In this document: piece by piece, positions 7,637 through 13,371 of the stretch | How the letters are laid out: each line of letters begins with the position of its first letter | How positions within the stretch are numbered: the first letter of the stretch is position 1 | NCBI GenBank assembly: GCA_947457085.1 | Contig: CANGUS010000022.1 | Coordinates: 1 to 13,371, forward strand | Reading direction: 5' to 3' | From: Bacteroidota bacterium | Lineage (GTDB): Bacteria; Bacteroidota; Bacteroidia; Chitinophagales; Chitinophagaceae | DNA: 13,371 bases | Made by a program: the position numbers and the translations under genes | Notes under the pieces: generated by a model | Database searches by the model: none | What the model was told of the DNA's origin: nothing | What the model saw: the letters and a program-made list of their open reading frames with translations, nothing else

Positions 7637-8749
7637 ATGGCAAAAGCGAAAGAAACAAAAAAGAAAGTGTCGAAAGATTTTTTTAACGAATCTTCGATGA
7701 GTTTTATTAAAAGATATTTAGACAATGCTGCACCAACTGGACATGAAACCAGTGGTCAAAAAATTTGGTTAGATTATTTGAAGCCATATATTGATACCCA
7801 TATTGTAGATCCTTATGGAACAGTTGTAGGTGTAATTAATCCTGACGCAGAATTTAAAGTGGTAATTGAAGCACATGCCGATGAAATTAGTTGGTTCGTG
7901 AAATACATTACCAATGATGGCTTTATTCATGTATGCAGAAATGGTGGGAGTGATCATCAAATTGCGCCTTCTATGCGTGTAAATATTCATACTAAAAAAG
8001 GAATTGTCAGAGGGGTTTTTGGTTGGCCTGCCATTCATGTTAGAACGCCTCAAAATGAGAAAAAACCTGAAACTGAAACTATCTGGATTGATGTGAACTG
8101 TAAAAACAAAAAAGAAGTGGAAGCCTTGGGTATTGAAATCGGTACCGTTTGCACATTTGTAGATGGTTTTGAAGTTGGCAATCATGGTTATTGGATTGCT
8201 CGTGCGCATGACAATCGAATGGGGGGCGTAATTATAGCTGAAGTAGCCCGTTTGTTGAAAGAAAATAAAAAGAAACTGCCATTTGGATTGTATATCGTGA
8301 ATTCGGTGCAAGAAGAAGTGGGTTTAAATGGTGCAACCATGATTGCACAACGATTGAAACCCAATGTAGCAATTTGCACAGACGTTACACATGATACAGC
8401 GACTCCTATGATGAATAAAGCGGCTCAAGGGGAAGCAACATGTGGAGAAGGTCCTGTGGTTTGTGTTGGTCCTGCCGTACATAATATATTACGTGAATTA
8501 ATTGTTGATACAGCGAAGAAGAATAACTTCAAATATCAATTACAAGCGGTTAGTAGGTTTACAGGAACCGATACCGATGCGTTTGCATTTAGCAACGGCG
8601 GAGTTCCTAGTGCATTAATTTCATTGCCTTTGCGTTATATGCACACGACTGTTGAAACGGTTCATAAAGATGACGTAGAGAACTGTATTAAATTAATGTA
8701 TGAAGTGTTGTTGAAATTGACTCCTAAAACAAATTTTCAATATATGTAA
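7637..8749 (+). CDS. M42-family metallopeptidase (aminopeptidase)
   Basis: A 370-residue cytoplasmic protein without signal peptide, related to the tetrahedral (TET) aminopeptidases / so-called endoglucanase M family. The expected metal and catalytic residues are present: H80 and D82 in EAHADEIS, D192 in HDNRMGG (the usual bridging Asp), E226/E227 in VQEEVGLNGA, D249 in CTDVTHD and H336 in PLRYMHTTVE, with the conserved GTDTDAF before it. An M42 enzyme uses two Zn or Co ions to remove N-terminal residues from peptides and usually forms a dodecamer. Oddities: the common DDRxG motif is DNRMG here, so the second Asp is Asn193, and a Lys-rich leader of about 13 residues (MAKAKETKKKVSK) precedes the catalytic fold. 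Substrate preference cannot be told. It diverges from paaZ and ends in a strong terminator, so it is probably monocistronic. Confidence 0.93.
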   Translation: MAKAKETKKKVSKDFFNESSMSFIKRYLDNAAPTGHETSGQKIWLDYLKPYIDTHIVDPYGTVVGVINPDAEFKVVIEAHADEISWFVKYITNDGFIHVCRNGGSDHQIAPSMRVNIHTKKGIVRGVFGWPAIHVRTPQNEKKPETETIWIDVNCKNKKEVEALGIEIGTVCTFVDGFEVGNHGYWIARAHDNRMGGVIIAEVARLLKENKKKLPFGLYIVNSVQEEVGLNGATMIAQRLKPNVAICTDVTHDTATPMMNKAAQGEATCGEGPVVCVGPAVHNILRELIVDTAKKNNFKYQLQAVSRFTGTDTDAFAFSNGGVPSALISLPLRYMHTTVETVHKDDVENCIKLMYEVLLKLTPKTNFQYM

Positions 8750-8770
8750 TTTCAATAAATTAGTATGAAT

Positions 8771-8805
8771 GCCGATGAGTTGAATGCTTGTCGGCTTTTT
8801 TTTTT
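8771..8805 (+). terminator. Intrinsic terminator of the M42 peptidase gene
   Basis: GCCGATGAG (8771-8779) and CTTGTCGGC (8787-8795) form a 9-bp stem with two G-U pairs and a 7-nt loop, followed by ten T (8796-8805). It lies 21 nt past the stop codon. Only 23 nt separate the T-run from the next gene, so that gene's promoter must overlap the terminator, or it depends on read-through. Confidence 0.92.
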
Positions 8806-8828
8806 AATTTCACATTTTATTTAACTCT

Positions 8829-9227
8829 ATGCAGAATCCATTTCAAAAAGGTGACACGAAAACATTCTCTAAAATTGTACAAATGTCTGAAATTGCGCAA
8901 TTTGATAGTGGGCTTGTACATGAAGTATATTCCACATTTTCAATTACGAAAGATGCAGAATGGAGTGGACGATTATTTGTGTTAGAAATGAAGACAGAGG
9001 AAGAAGAAGGCATTGGAACAAAAATTTCGGTAGAGCATAAATCGCCTGCCTTTGTGGGTGATGAAATTCAATTTATTGCAACTTTCGAAGAAGTTACAGA
9101 ACGGGGCGAAATCATCACATCGTTTCAAGCTTTTTGTGGTGATCGACTAATCGCAAAAGGCGTTCAGGGGCAACGCATATTATTGAAAAGTTTATTAGAA
9201 GAAAAATTTAAAACGATTAGGAGTTAA
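8829..9227 (+). CDS. Hotdog-fold thioesterase-like protein
   Basis: A 132-residue soluble protein. The pattern of a strand ending in ISVEHKSPAFVGDEIQFIATFEEV (residues 67-89), a glutamate-rich turn (ERGE), and a paired strand SFQAFCGDRLIAKGVQGQRIL (98-118) is that of single-domain hotdog acyl-CoA thioesterases such as the fluoroacetyl-CoA thioesterase (FlK)-like group. His70 in the EH-x-SP turn and Glu69 are candidate functional residues. A hotdog enzyme of this kind would hydrolyse acyl-CoA thioesters in the cytoplasm; the substrate cannot be assigned. ATG 8829 is the first good start and lies after the upstream T-run. The gene converges on the SGNH hydrolase, 30 bp from its stop. A non-catalytic CoA-binding role is possible. 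The fold call is moderate. Confidence 0.7.
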   Translation: MQNPFQKGDTKTFSKIVQMSEIAQFDSGLVHEVYSTFSITKDAEWSGRLFVLEMKTEEEEGIGTKISVEHKSPAFVGDEIQFIATFEEVTERGEIITSFQAFCGDRLIAKGVQGQRILLKSLLEEKFKTIRS

Positions 9228-9239
9228 ATTGATCAATTT
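9226..9239. repeat. 14-bp palindrome at the convergent gene junction
   Basis: AAATTGATCAATTT is a perfect palindrome overlapping the stop codon of the hotdog gene and facing the SGNH hydrolase stop. As RNA it would form only a 5-bp A-U stem, so at best a weak terminator; it could equally be a protein-binding site or chance. Confidence 0.35.
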
Positions 9240-9257
9240 TACATTTTCACTGAAAGA

Positions 9258-9839
9258 TTAAAAAAGCAAAGCGATCTTTTCTGCCCAAAGGGTGTATTCT
9301 TCTTTTGAATAATGTAGTTTATCCTTCGCTAAATAAATCTCATTTGTTGCGTGGTCTCTTGTCGAGCTGGTTACATCAATATATTTGCATCCCAATGACA
9401 ATGTGATTTCTTTGTTGATTTTATTGAAACTATCTATTTGTTTTGAGGTGTCTATTTTATCTCTTTCGGTATTGAAAGGAGTTAATCCCCAATCTGGAAT
9501 CGATAAAACAATCACATGTTCCGCAACTCCCTTCGCATATAAGATTGCTTGGCATAATAATGAGTAAAACTGCCATTCGTATTCTTCTATGCTTCTACCG
9601 CGATATTGGTTGTTGACACCAATTAATAGGGTTACGATATCATAATCTAAACTGGGTTTTTCTTTGGCAATGGCCATCGACAATTCATCTGTAGTCCAAC
9701 CAGTAACCGCAATTAATTTATCAAGGGTTGCTTCTATTCCTTTTTTATTTAAAACAGCAACTAATTGAGAAGGAAAGTTGTCACTGTAATTCACCAATTC
9801 TCCAATTGTATAACTATCGCCTAATGCTAAATATTTCAT
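9258..9839 (-). CDS. SGNH/GDSL-family hydrolase
   Basis: A 193-residue protein with the SGNH blocks in order: GDSYT at residues 7-11 with nucleophile S9 (block I), G47 in VTGWTTDE (block II), G74-V75-N76 in LLIGVNNQ (block III), and D173-K-L-H176 (block V), which supplies the catalytic Asp and His. Such enzymes hydrolyse ester bonds of lipids, acylated sugars or thioesters. No signal peptide is visible (MKYLALGDSYT goes straight into block I), so the protein is predicted to be cytoplasmic. The ATG is 2 nt past the stop codon of the upstream lipoprotein gene, so the two are almost certainly co-transcribed and perhaps translationally coupled. The substrate is unknown. The catalytic set is complete. 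Confidence 0.9.
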   Translation of the reverse strand: MKYLALGDSYTIGELVNYSDNFPSQLVAVLNKKGIEATLDKLIAVTGWTTDELSMAIAKEKPSLDYDIVTLLIGVNNQYRGRSIEEYEWQFYSLLCQAILYAKGVAEHVIVLSIPDWGLTPFNTERDKIDTSKQIDSFNKINKEITLSLGCKYIDVTSSTRDHATNEIYLAKDKLHYSKEEYTLWAEKIALLF

Positions 9840-9841
9840 CT

Positions 9842-10405
9842 TTATTTTGATTTAAAAGATAATAAAATGGTTTCTATTTCTTTTTGAAACAAGCCTGCAT
9901 TTTTTTTATCTGCGGTGCCATTAAAGTTATATCCCATGCTGTCTTTTGTGTTAAAATATGTATATCCATTGACAACATAATGATTGCTATCGGCAGGCGT
10001 GAATTCAAATGAATATTGATAGAATTTTTTATCACCAATTTGTGTTATTCCTTTATTTTCTACTGTTAAGTTGGGATTCGAAATTTTTAATTGAGCCATG
10101 GTAGTCAAATGATAAATACTATCCGAAATATTCATTGGCAGTTGTTCGGTCCAAATTAATATATTTTCTTGATAAGCGTCTGAAGGGTCGGTTAGTGGCT
10201 GTTTTAGTGTAATTAAATTAGGTTGATTGGGTGTTTTTACAGTTTCCCATTTTTTTGGAAAATCAAATTCTATCTTTAAACTATCTGATTTTAAATGGAT
10301 GGTTTCTGATGTTGAAACAGTTGGATCTTCATTTGTTTTTGAATCATTTTTGCACGCAATAAAACCAGTTATCATCAATACACTGAGTGTAAATATTTTT
10401 TTCAT
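9842..10405 (-). CDS. PsbP/DcrB-like lipoprotein
   Basis: A 187-residue protein with a signal peptide (MKKIFTLSVLMITGFIAC) whose lipobox ends at Cys18, followed by a polar linker (KNDSKTNEDPT). The mature domain has the pattern of the PsbP/Mog1/DcrB fold: an FDFPKKWE strand with the usual F-x-[FY]-P-x-x-W spacing, then an ENILIWTEQLP strand, a helix (DSIYHLTTMAQL), a GDKKFYQYSFEF hairpin and a final helix EIETILLSFK. The lipid anchor should hold it in the inner or outer membrane, facing the periplasm or exterior. Members of this fold are mostly scaffolds or of unknown role, so no function is assigned. It is the first gene of a unit with the SGNH hydrolase. A TAnnTTTG element ends only 4 nt before its ATG. 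Confidence 0.8.
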   Translation of the reverse strand: MKKIFTLSVLMITGFIACKNDSKTNEDPTVSTSETIHLKSDSLKIEFDFPKKWETVKTPNQPNLITLKQPLTDPSDAYQENILIWTEQLPMNISDSIYHLTTMAQLKISNPNLTVENKGITQIGDKKFYQYSFEFTPADSNHYVVNGYTYFNTKDSMGYNFNGTADKKNAGLFQKEIETILLSFKSK

Positions 10406-10409
10406 GATG

Positions 10410-10417
10410 CAAATATA
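10410..10417 (-). promoter_or_regulatory. -7 promoter element of the lipoprotein-SGNH unit (TATATTTG)
   Basis: The minus strand reads TATATTTGC, a perfect TAnnTTTG, ending 4 nt before the lipoprotein ATG. If used, transcription would start at or within a few bases of the start codon, giving a leaderless or nearly leaderless mRNA. No matching -33 TTTG is seen. Confidence 0.45.
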
Positions 10418-10580
10418 AGTTAGTTTTCGATTGTTGTTTTTTAGTTTTAAGGAATTAATACGTCAATAGGTCTTGTATTTAATTGATATACTTTGAAAGT
10501 AAAATTCTATTACTTTAAGCTCTATTATTTGAATGTTACACAACCCATTTATCAAGAAAAACTGGAATAGTTTTTGCAAT

Positions 10581-10611
10581 AAAAAAAACCTACATAAAAT
10601 GTAGGTTTTTT
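10581..10611 (-). terminator. Intrinsic terminator of rpsP
   Basis: CCTACAT (10589-10595) and ATGTAGG (10599-10605) pair around a 3-nt AAA loop, and flanking A/T runs extend the stem to 13 bp. On the minus strand eight T (complement of 10588-10581) follow. It lies 22 nt past the rpsP stop. The plus strand also has six T, so it could act in both directions. Confidence 0.9.
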
Positions 10612-10633
10612 ATTAATTTTTGAAAAAGTCAAC

Positions 10634-11143
10634 TTATTCAGCAGAAGGTGTTTCTTCAGCTGGAGTTTCAGCTACTGGAGCCTCTTCTACCGCTGGAGCT
10701 TCTTCAACCACTGGAGTTTCAGCTACTGCTTCTACTTTTTTAATAACTGGTTGAATAACATTTGCTGCTTTTTGCTTTTTGTGAGCAATTTCTCTTTCAG
10801 CAACTAACTTTTCGTGTGTTGCATTCCATGCTTCAAATTTCTCTAAAGCGGTTGTTTCGCTAAACAAGCCTAATTTCACTCCACGCATCAAGTGTTTCAA
10901 ATACAATACACCTTTAAACGAAAGAATTCTGTTTACAGTGTGTGTTGGCTCTGCTCCACGAGATAACCAGTGCAATGCACGTTGACCATTGATATTAATG
11001 GTAGCTGGAGTTGTTAAAGGATTGTATGTACCTAACTTTTCAATGAATTTACCATCACGACGTGAGGTTGCGTTAGCTACTACGATGAAATAAAATGGGC
11101 GTTTTTTAGCGCCATGACGTTGAAGTCTGATTCTTACTGACAT
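10634..11143 (-). CDS. rpsP: 30S ribosomal protein S16 with acidic C-terminal tail
   Basis: Residues 1-85 are the S16 core: VRIRLQRHGAKKRPFYFIVV, the RRDGKFIEKLGTYNP loop and the ALHWLSRGAEPTHTV segment. S16 binds 16S rRNA early in 30S assembly. The protein has 169 residues against about 80-90 in E. coli. The extra part is a Lys/Glu-rich helix (about 95-127) and a low-complexity tail (137-169) made of EEAP/AETP-like repeats, rich in Ala, Glu, Pro and Val and strongly acidic. Extended S16 proteins are common in Bacteroidota. The DNA of the tail (10637-10735) is degenerately repetitive. In many bacteria rimM and trmD follow rpsP; here a terminator follows and no rimM is in the window, so the gene seems monocistronic. 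Confidence 0.97.
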   Translation of the reverse strand: MSVRIRLQRHGAKKRPFYFIVVANATSRRDGKFIEKLGTYNPLTTPATININGQRALHWLSRGAEPTHTVNRILSFKGVLYLKHLMRGVKLGLFSETTALEKFEAWNATHEKLVAEREIAHKKQKAANVIQPVIKKVEAVAETPVVEEAPAVEEAPVAETPAEETPSAE

Positions 11144-11188
11144 AAATAATAGAAATTATTTTAGTTTGTTAAAAAATAAATTAAAGCG

Positions 11189-11196
11189 CGAATGTA
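11189..11196 (-). promoter_or_regulatory. Possible -7 element of rpsP (TACATTCG)
   Basis: The minus strand reads TACATTCG, one mismatch from TAnnTTTG, about 45 nt upstream of the rpsP ATG. A TTG (complement of 11213-11215) lies 16 bp further upstream, closer than the usual -33 spacing. A weak candidate, offered because no better one is seen in the gap. Confidence 0.28.
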
Positions 11197-11319
11197 TGGC
11201 TTTATTCTAAAACAATGAAAGTTTTTGTTGAAAAATATTATCGTACTACTTTTTTGCGTGTTTTTATCAATATTCGTGTTGATTTTGAATTGAATGATAA
11301 ATAAAACAAATGTTTAGTT

Positions 11320-11327
11320 TATTTTTG
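11320..11327 (+). promoter_or_regulatory. -7 promoter element of mlaE (TATTTTTG)
   Basis: A perfect TAnnTTTG in the 192-bp gap between divergent rpsP and mlaE. It ends 8 nt before the mlaE ATG at 11336, so the mRNA leader would be only a few bases. No -33 TTTG is found at the standard spacing. Confidence 0.45.
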
Positions 11328-11335
11328 ATTTTGCT

Positions 11336-12076
11336 ATGATAAAATTATTAGAACATTTTGGCAACTATTTAATCATGCTAAAGGGCATGTTTTCAAAGCC
11401 CGAAAATGGCCGTGTTTATTGGAAAGAATTTATTCATCAATGCTATGAATTGGGAATGGGGTCGCTTGGCATTGTAGTGATTATTTCTCTTTTTTTAGGC
11501 GCTGTAACTACCATTCAAACGGCCTATCAATTAATTTCTCCATTGGTACAAAAATATGTCATTGCTCAAATAATAAGAGATAGTTCTTTTCTAGAATTAA
11601 GTCCAACGGTAGTATGTATTGTTTTGGCTGGTGTAGTTGGTTCGAAAATAGCGTCTGAATTAGGGAATATGCGTGTGTCAGAACAAATTGACGCCTTGGA
11701 AATTATGGGTATTAACTCTAAAACCTATTTAATATTGCCTAAAATAGTGGCCGCGTTTGTAATGATTCCTTGTTTAATTGTACTATCCATGTTTTTAACA
11801 GTTTGGGGTGGTTATTTAGCGGCTACCTTAAGTGGAGTGATGAGCAGTCAACAGTTCAATCAAGGTTTAGTCAAAGATTTTGTTTCATTTAATTTAATTT
11901 TTGGGTTAATAAAATCATTCACATTTGCATTTATCATTTCGAGTATTTCGGCCTATTTTGGTTACCATGTAAAAGGCGGTGCATTGGAAATAGGTCAAGC
12001 TTCCACGAAATCAGTTGTGGTGAGTTGTATATTAATTTTATTTGCAGATTATGGCTTAGCGGCTTTGTTATTGTAA
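11336..12076 (+). CDS. mlaE: MlaE-family lipid ABC transporter permease
   Basis: A 246-residue membrane protein with an amphipathic N-terminal segment (LLEHFGNYLIMLKGMF) and about five hydrophobic stretches, near residues 41-62, 88-107, 135-165, 184-208 and 225-246. The family signature is clear at 108-125 (ELGNMRVSEQIDALEIMG), followed by SKTYLILPKIVAAFVMIP. In E. coli MlaE dimerises in the inner membrane, sits under the MCE-protein ring and, powered by MlaF, moves phospholipids between inner and outer membranes. ATG 11336 keeps the conserved N-terminal helix. mlaF follows after 118 bp, in the same direction and without an intervening terminator, so a shared transcript is likely. No MCE (mlaD-like) gene is in the window. 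The gene symbol is by family, not proven orthology. Confidence 0.9.
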   Translation: MIKLLEHFGNYLIMLKGMFSKPENGRVYWKEFIHQCYELGMGSLGIVVIISLFLGAVTTIQTAYQLISPLVQKYVIAQIIRDSSFLELSPTVVCIVLAGVVGSKIASELGNMRVSEQIDALEIMGINSKTYLILPKIVAAFVMIPCLIVLSMFLTVWGGYLAATLSGVMSSQQFNQGLVKDFVSFNLIFGLIKSFTFAFIISSISAYFGYHVKGGALEIGQASTKSVVVSCILILFADYGLAALLL

Positions 12077-12153
12077 TTTTTAAAATAATAAGCTTGAATA
12101 ATAAATTCAAATTGGTAAGGGCGCTTTGAAAAAAATGATTGTCTTTTAATAGG

Positions 12154-12198
12154 ATGAAAAAAAGTAAATGCAGTAAGTCTCAAAAAATAGTAACATGA
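12154..12198 (+). CDS. Possible 14-codon ORF overlapping the mlaF start
   Basis: ATG 12154 opens a short frame encoding MKKSKCSKSQKIVT whose TGA (12196-12198) overlaps the mlaF ATG in an ATGA arrangement, the classic geometry of translational coupling. AGG sits directly against the ATG, too close to act as a ribosome binding site. It may be a coupling or leader peptide in the otherwise unexplained mlaE-mlaF gap, or chance. No homology is recognised. Confidence 0.2.
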   Translation: MKKSKCSKSQKIVT

Positions 12199-12962
12199 TT
12201 GAAGTTAAAAATATTAAAAAGTCGTTTGGATCAAAAGTTGTTTTGAATGATGTGTCATGCAAAATGGAAAGTGGCAAAGTGAATTTAATCATTGGGTCGA
12301 GTGGTAGTGGGAAAACGGTTTTTCTAAAGTGTTTAGTGGGCTTAATGGATTTAAATTCTGGAGATATTTTATATGAGGGCAAAAATGTAGCCACCATGCT
12401 GGAACAAGAAAAGAAGGAGCTACGCACTCAAATAGGCATGCTATTTCAAGGATCTGCATTGTTTGACAGTTTAACAGTAGAACAAAACGTGATGTTTCCA
12501 TTGGATATGTTTACTAAAAAATCTCCTGCTGAAAAATTGAAGAGAGTAAATGAGGTGTTGGATCGAGTAAATTTAAAGGACAGTAACCATAAGTTTCCAG
12601 CAGAAATTAGTGGAGGGATGAAAAAAAGGGTCGCCTTGGCAAGAGCCATTGTGTTAAATCCTAAATATTTATTTTGCGACGAGCCCAATTCTGGATTAGA
12701 TCCTCAAACCTCTTTGGTGGTTGATAAGCTCATTATGGAAATTACAAAAGAATATAATATAACTACCATTATGAATACGCACGATATGAATTCTGTAATG
12801 GAAAGTGGAGATAAAATTATTTTTTTATACCAAGGTGAAAAACGTTGGGAAGGATCTAAAGAAGATATTATTTTTAGTAAAGATGAAAAATTGAATAATT
12901 TTATTTTTGCTTCTGAATTTTTACAAGAAGCGAAAAAAATGAGAATGATGGTTCCAAAATAA
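12195..12962 (+). CDS. mlaF: MlaF-family lipid ABC transporter ATPase
   Basis: A 255-residue ABC ATPase with every motif: Walker A GSSGSGKT at 34-41, Q-loop Q85 (LFQGSALFD, the form seen in MlaF-type proteins), signature ISGGMKKR at 138-145, Walker B ending D162-E163 (YLFCDE), D-loop SGLDP and H-loop H196 (NTHDM). It hydrolyses ATP on the cytoplasmic side to drive the MlaE permease in phospholipid transport that keeps outer-membrane asymmetry. ATG 12195 is supported by an in-frame stop at 12174-12176 just upstream. The start overlaps a 14-codon ORF. About 150 bp of non-coding DNA separates it from the MATE gene, and no strong terminator is seen after it. The family call is firm; the direction of lipid transport is unknown. 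Confidence 0.93.
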   Translation: MIEVKNIKKSFGSKVVLNDVSCKMESGKVNLIIGSSGSGKTVFLKCLVGLMDLNSGDILYEGKNVATMLEQEKKELRTQIGMLFQGSALFDSLTVEQNVMFPLDMFTKKSPAEKLKRVNEVLDRVNLKDSNHKFPAEISGGMKKRVALARAIVLNPKYLFCDEPNSGLDPQTSLVVDKLIMEITKEYNITTIMNTHDMNSVMESGDKIIFLYQGEKRWEGSKEDIIFSKDEKLNNFIFASEFLQEAKKMRMMVPK

Positions 12963-12963
12963 A

Positions 12964-12978
12964 TATTTGCTGCAAATA
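12964..12978. repeat. Short inverted repeat after mlaF
   Basis: TATTTGC (12964-12970) and GCAAATA (12972-12978) are perfect complements separated by one base, directly after the mlaF stop. The one-base spacer cannot form a normal hairpin loop without opening base pairs, and there is no T-run, so it is not a good terminator. It could be a dimeric protein-binding site upstream of the MATE gene. Confidence 0.35.
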
Positions 12979-13103
12979 CTATTCTAATTGTATCTTAAAT
13001 TCAATATATATAATAGGCAATATTCAAATGTTCTATTTGTCAAAAGATAAGTTAACTATTTAATACTATTTAAATCAACTGTTTCATCTGAGTAAACTGT
13101 GAC

Positions 13104-13111
13104 TATATTTG
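13104..13111 (+). promoter_or_regulatory. -7 promoter element of the MATE gene (TATATTTG)
   Basis: A perfect TAnnTTTG followed by C, ending 4 nt before the ATG at 13116. The same spacing and the same eight bases occur before the lipoprotein at 10405. A nearly leaderless transcript is predicted. Confidence 0.45.
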
Positions 13112-13115
13112 CAAC

Positions 13116-13371
13116 ATGTCATCTGTCACTCATCTTAAAGTAGAAAACTCCTATCAAAATATTATTCGTTTGGCTTTACCAATCAGTATTTCTATTTTAA
13201 TTCCTCAAATCAGTATTTTAACAAACACCCTTTTTTTAGGAAATTATAAGCCTACTGTAAATCATTTAACTACACAAGATTTGCTATCAGCATCTGGGAT
13301 CGCCGGTATTTATTACTTAACCTTAGTAATGATAGGGTATGGAATGGTTTCTGGGATGTTGATGTTGATGA
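13116..13371 (+). CDS. MATE-family efflux protein, N-terminal part (cut by window end)
   Basis: An open frame of 85 codons runs from ATG 13116 past the window end. After a short polar start (MSSVTHLKVENSY), the segment IIRLALPISISILIPQISILTNTLFLG matches the first transmembrane helix of MATE/MatE exporters, which typically reads LALP followed by a D/N-T-x-F-x-G turn. A loop with SASGIAGIYYLTLVMIGYGMVSGMLMLM then fits the second helix. MATE proteins export drugs, cations or metabolites across the inner membrane using Na+ or H+ gradients. The Asp often found before T-x-F-x-G is Asn here. Family members also include lipid flippases and uncharacterised exporters, so the substrate is open. Confidence 0.8.
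   Translation, partial: MSSVTHLKVENSYQNIIRLALPISISILIPQISILTNTLFLGNYKPTVNHLTTQDLLSASGIAGIYYLTLVMIGYGMVSGMLMLM

Noticed and set aside
7769..8379. Minus-strand ORFs of 180 and 63 codons opposite the M42 gene
   Set aside because: They lie fully inside a well-supported gene on the other strand and their translations have no recognisable family.
8788..8985. 65-codon plus-strand ORF overlapping the hotdog gene
   Set aside because: It begins inside the M42 terminator stem and runs out of frame through the thioesterase-like gene; its N-terminus is the translated T-run (FFFNFTF).
12146..12688. Minus-strand ORFs of 70-93 codons opposite mlaF
   Set aside because: They are shadows of a complete ABC ATPase gene.

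Overview
The window is AT-rich chromosomal DNA of a member of the Bacteroidota, most likely the Chitinophagales/Sphingobacteria side of the phylum; the genus cannot be fixed from sequence alone. The signs are: promoters of the TAnnTTTG type just upstream of several genes with no obvious Shine-Dalgarno sites; lipoproteins with short KK-type signal peptides; a ribosomal protein S16 with a long acidic Ala/Glu/Pro tail; and a PaaZ, an M42-type peptidase and an MlaEF pair of the kinds commonly found in these bacteria. It reads as core chromosome. I see no transposase, phage gene, CRISPR array, tRNA or rRNA.

Layout, left to right. A radical SAM/SPASM protein (1-912, + strand, 5' end cut off by the window) is followed by a small lipocalin-like lipoprotein (983-1435, +). 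These converge on smc (1565-5083, - strand), the condensin ATPase. A 356-bp gap (5084-5439) holds a consensus DnaA box and the intrinsic terminator of paaZ (5440-7488, -), a two-domain aldehyde dehydrogenase/enoyl-CoA hydratase of phenylacetate breakdown. paaZ and an M42-family metallopeptidase (7637-8749, +) diverge from a 148-bp region with a TAnnTTTG element for each direction. After a strong terminator comes a hotdog-fold thioesterase-like protein (8829-9227, +). It converges on a two-gene minus-strand unit: a PsbP-like lipoprotein (10405-9842) followed after 2 nt by a cytoplasmic SGNH hydrolase (9839-9258). rpsP (10634-11143, -) has its own terminator. Divergent from it, mlaE and mlaF (11336-12962, +) encode an MlaFE-type lipid ABC transporter core. 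The window ends inside a MATE-type exporter gene (from 13116, +).

How the genes relate. Most are single-gene units with their own start and stop signals and no shared pathway is obvious. The two real partnerships are mlaE-mlaF (permease plus ATPase of a phospholipid/outer-membrane-asymmetry transporter, without an MCE substrate-binding gene beside it) and the lipoprotein-SGNH hydrolase pair. I found no convincing undescribed system. The points most worth a second look are: TAnnTTTG elements lying so close to three start codons that the transcripts may be nearly leaderless; the DnaA box in the smc upstream gap; a 14-codon ORF whose stop overlaps the mlaF start; and a crowded set of overlapping inverted repeats where the lipoprotein and smc genes meet.
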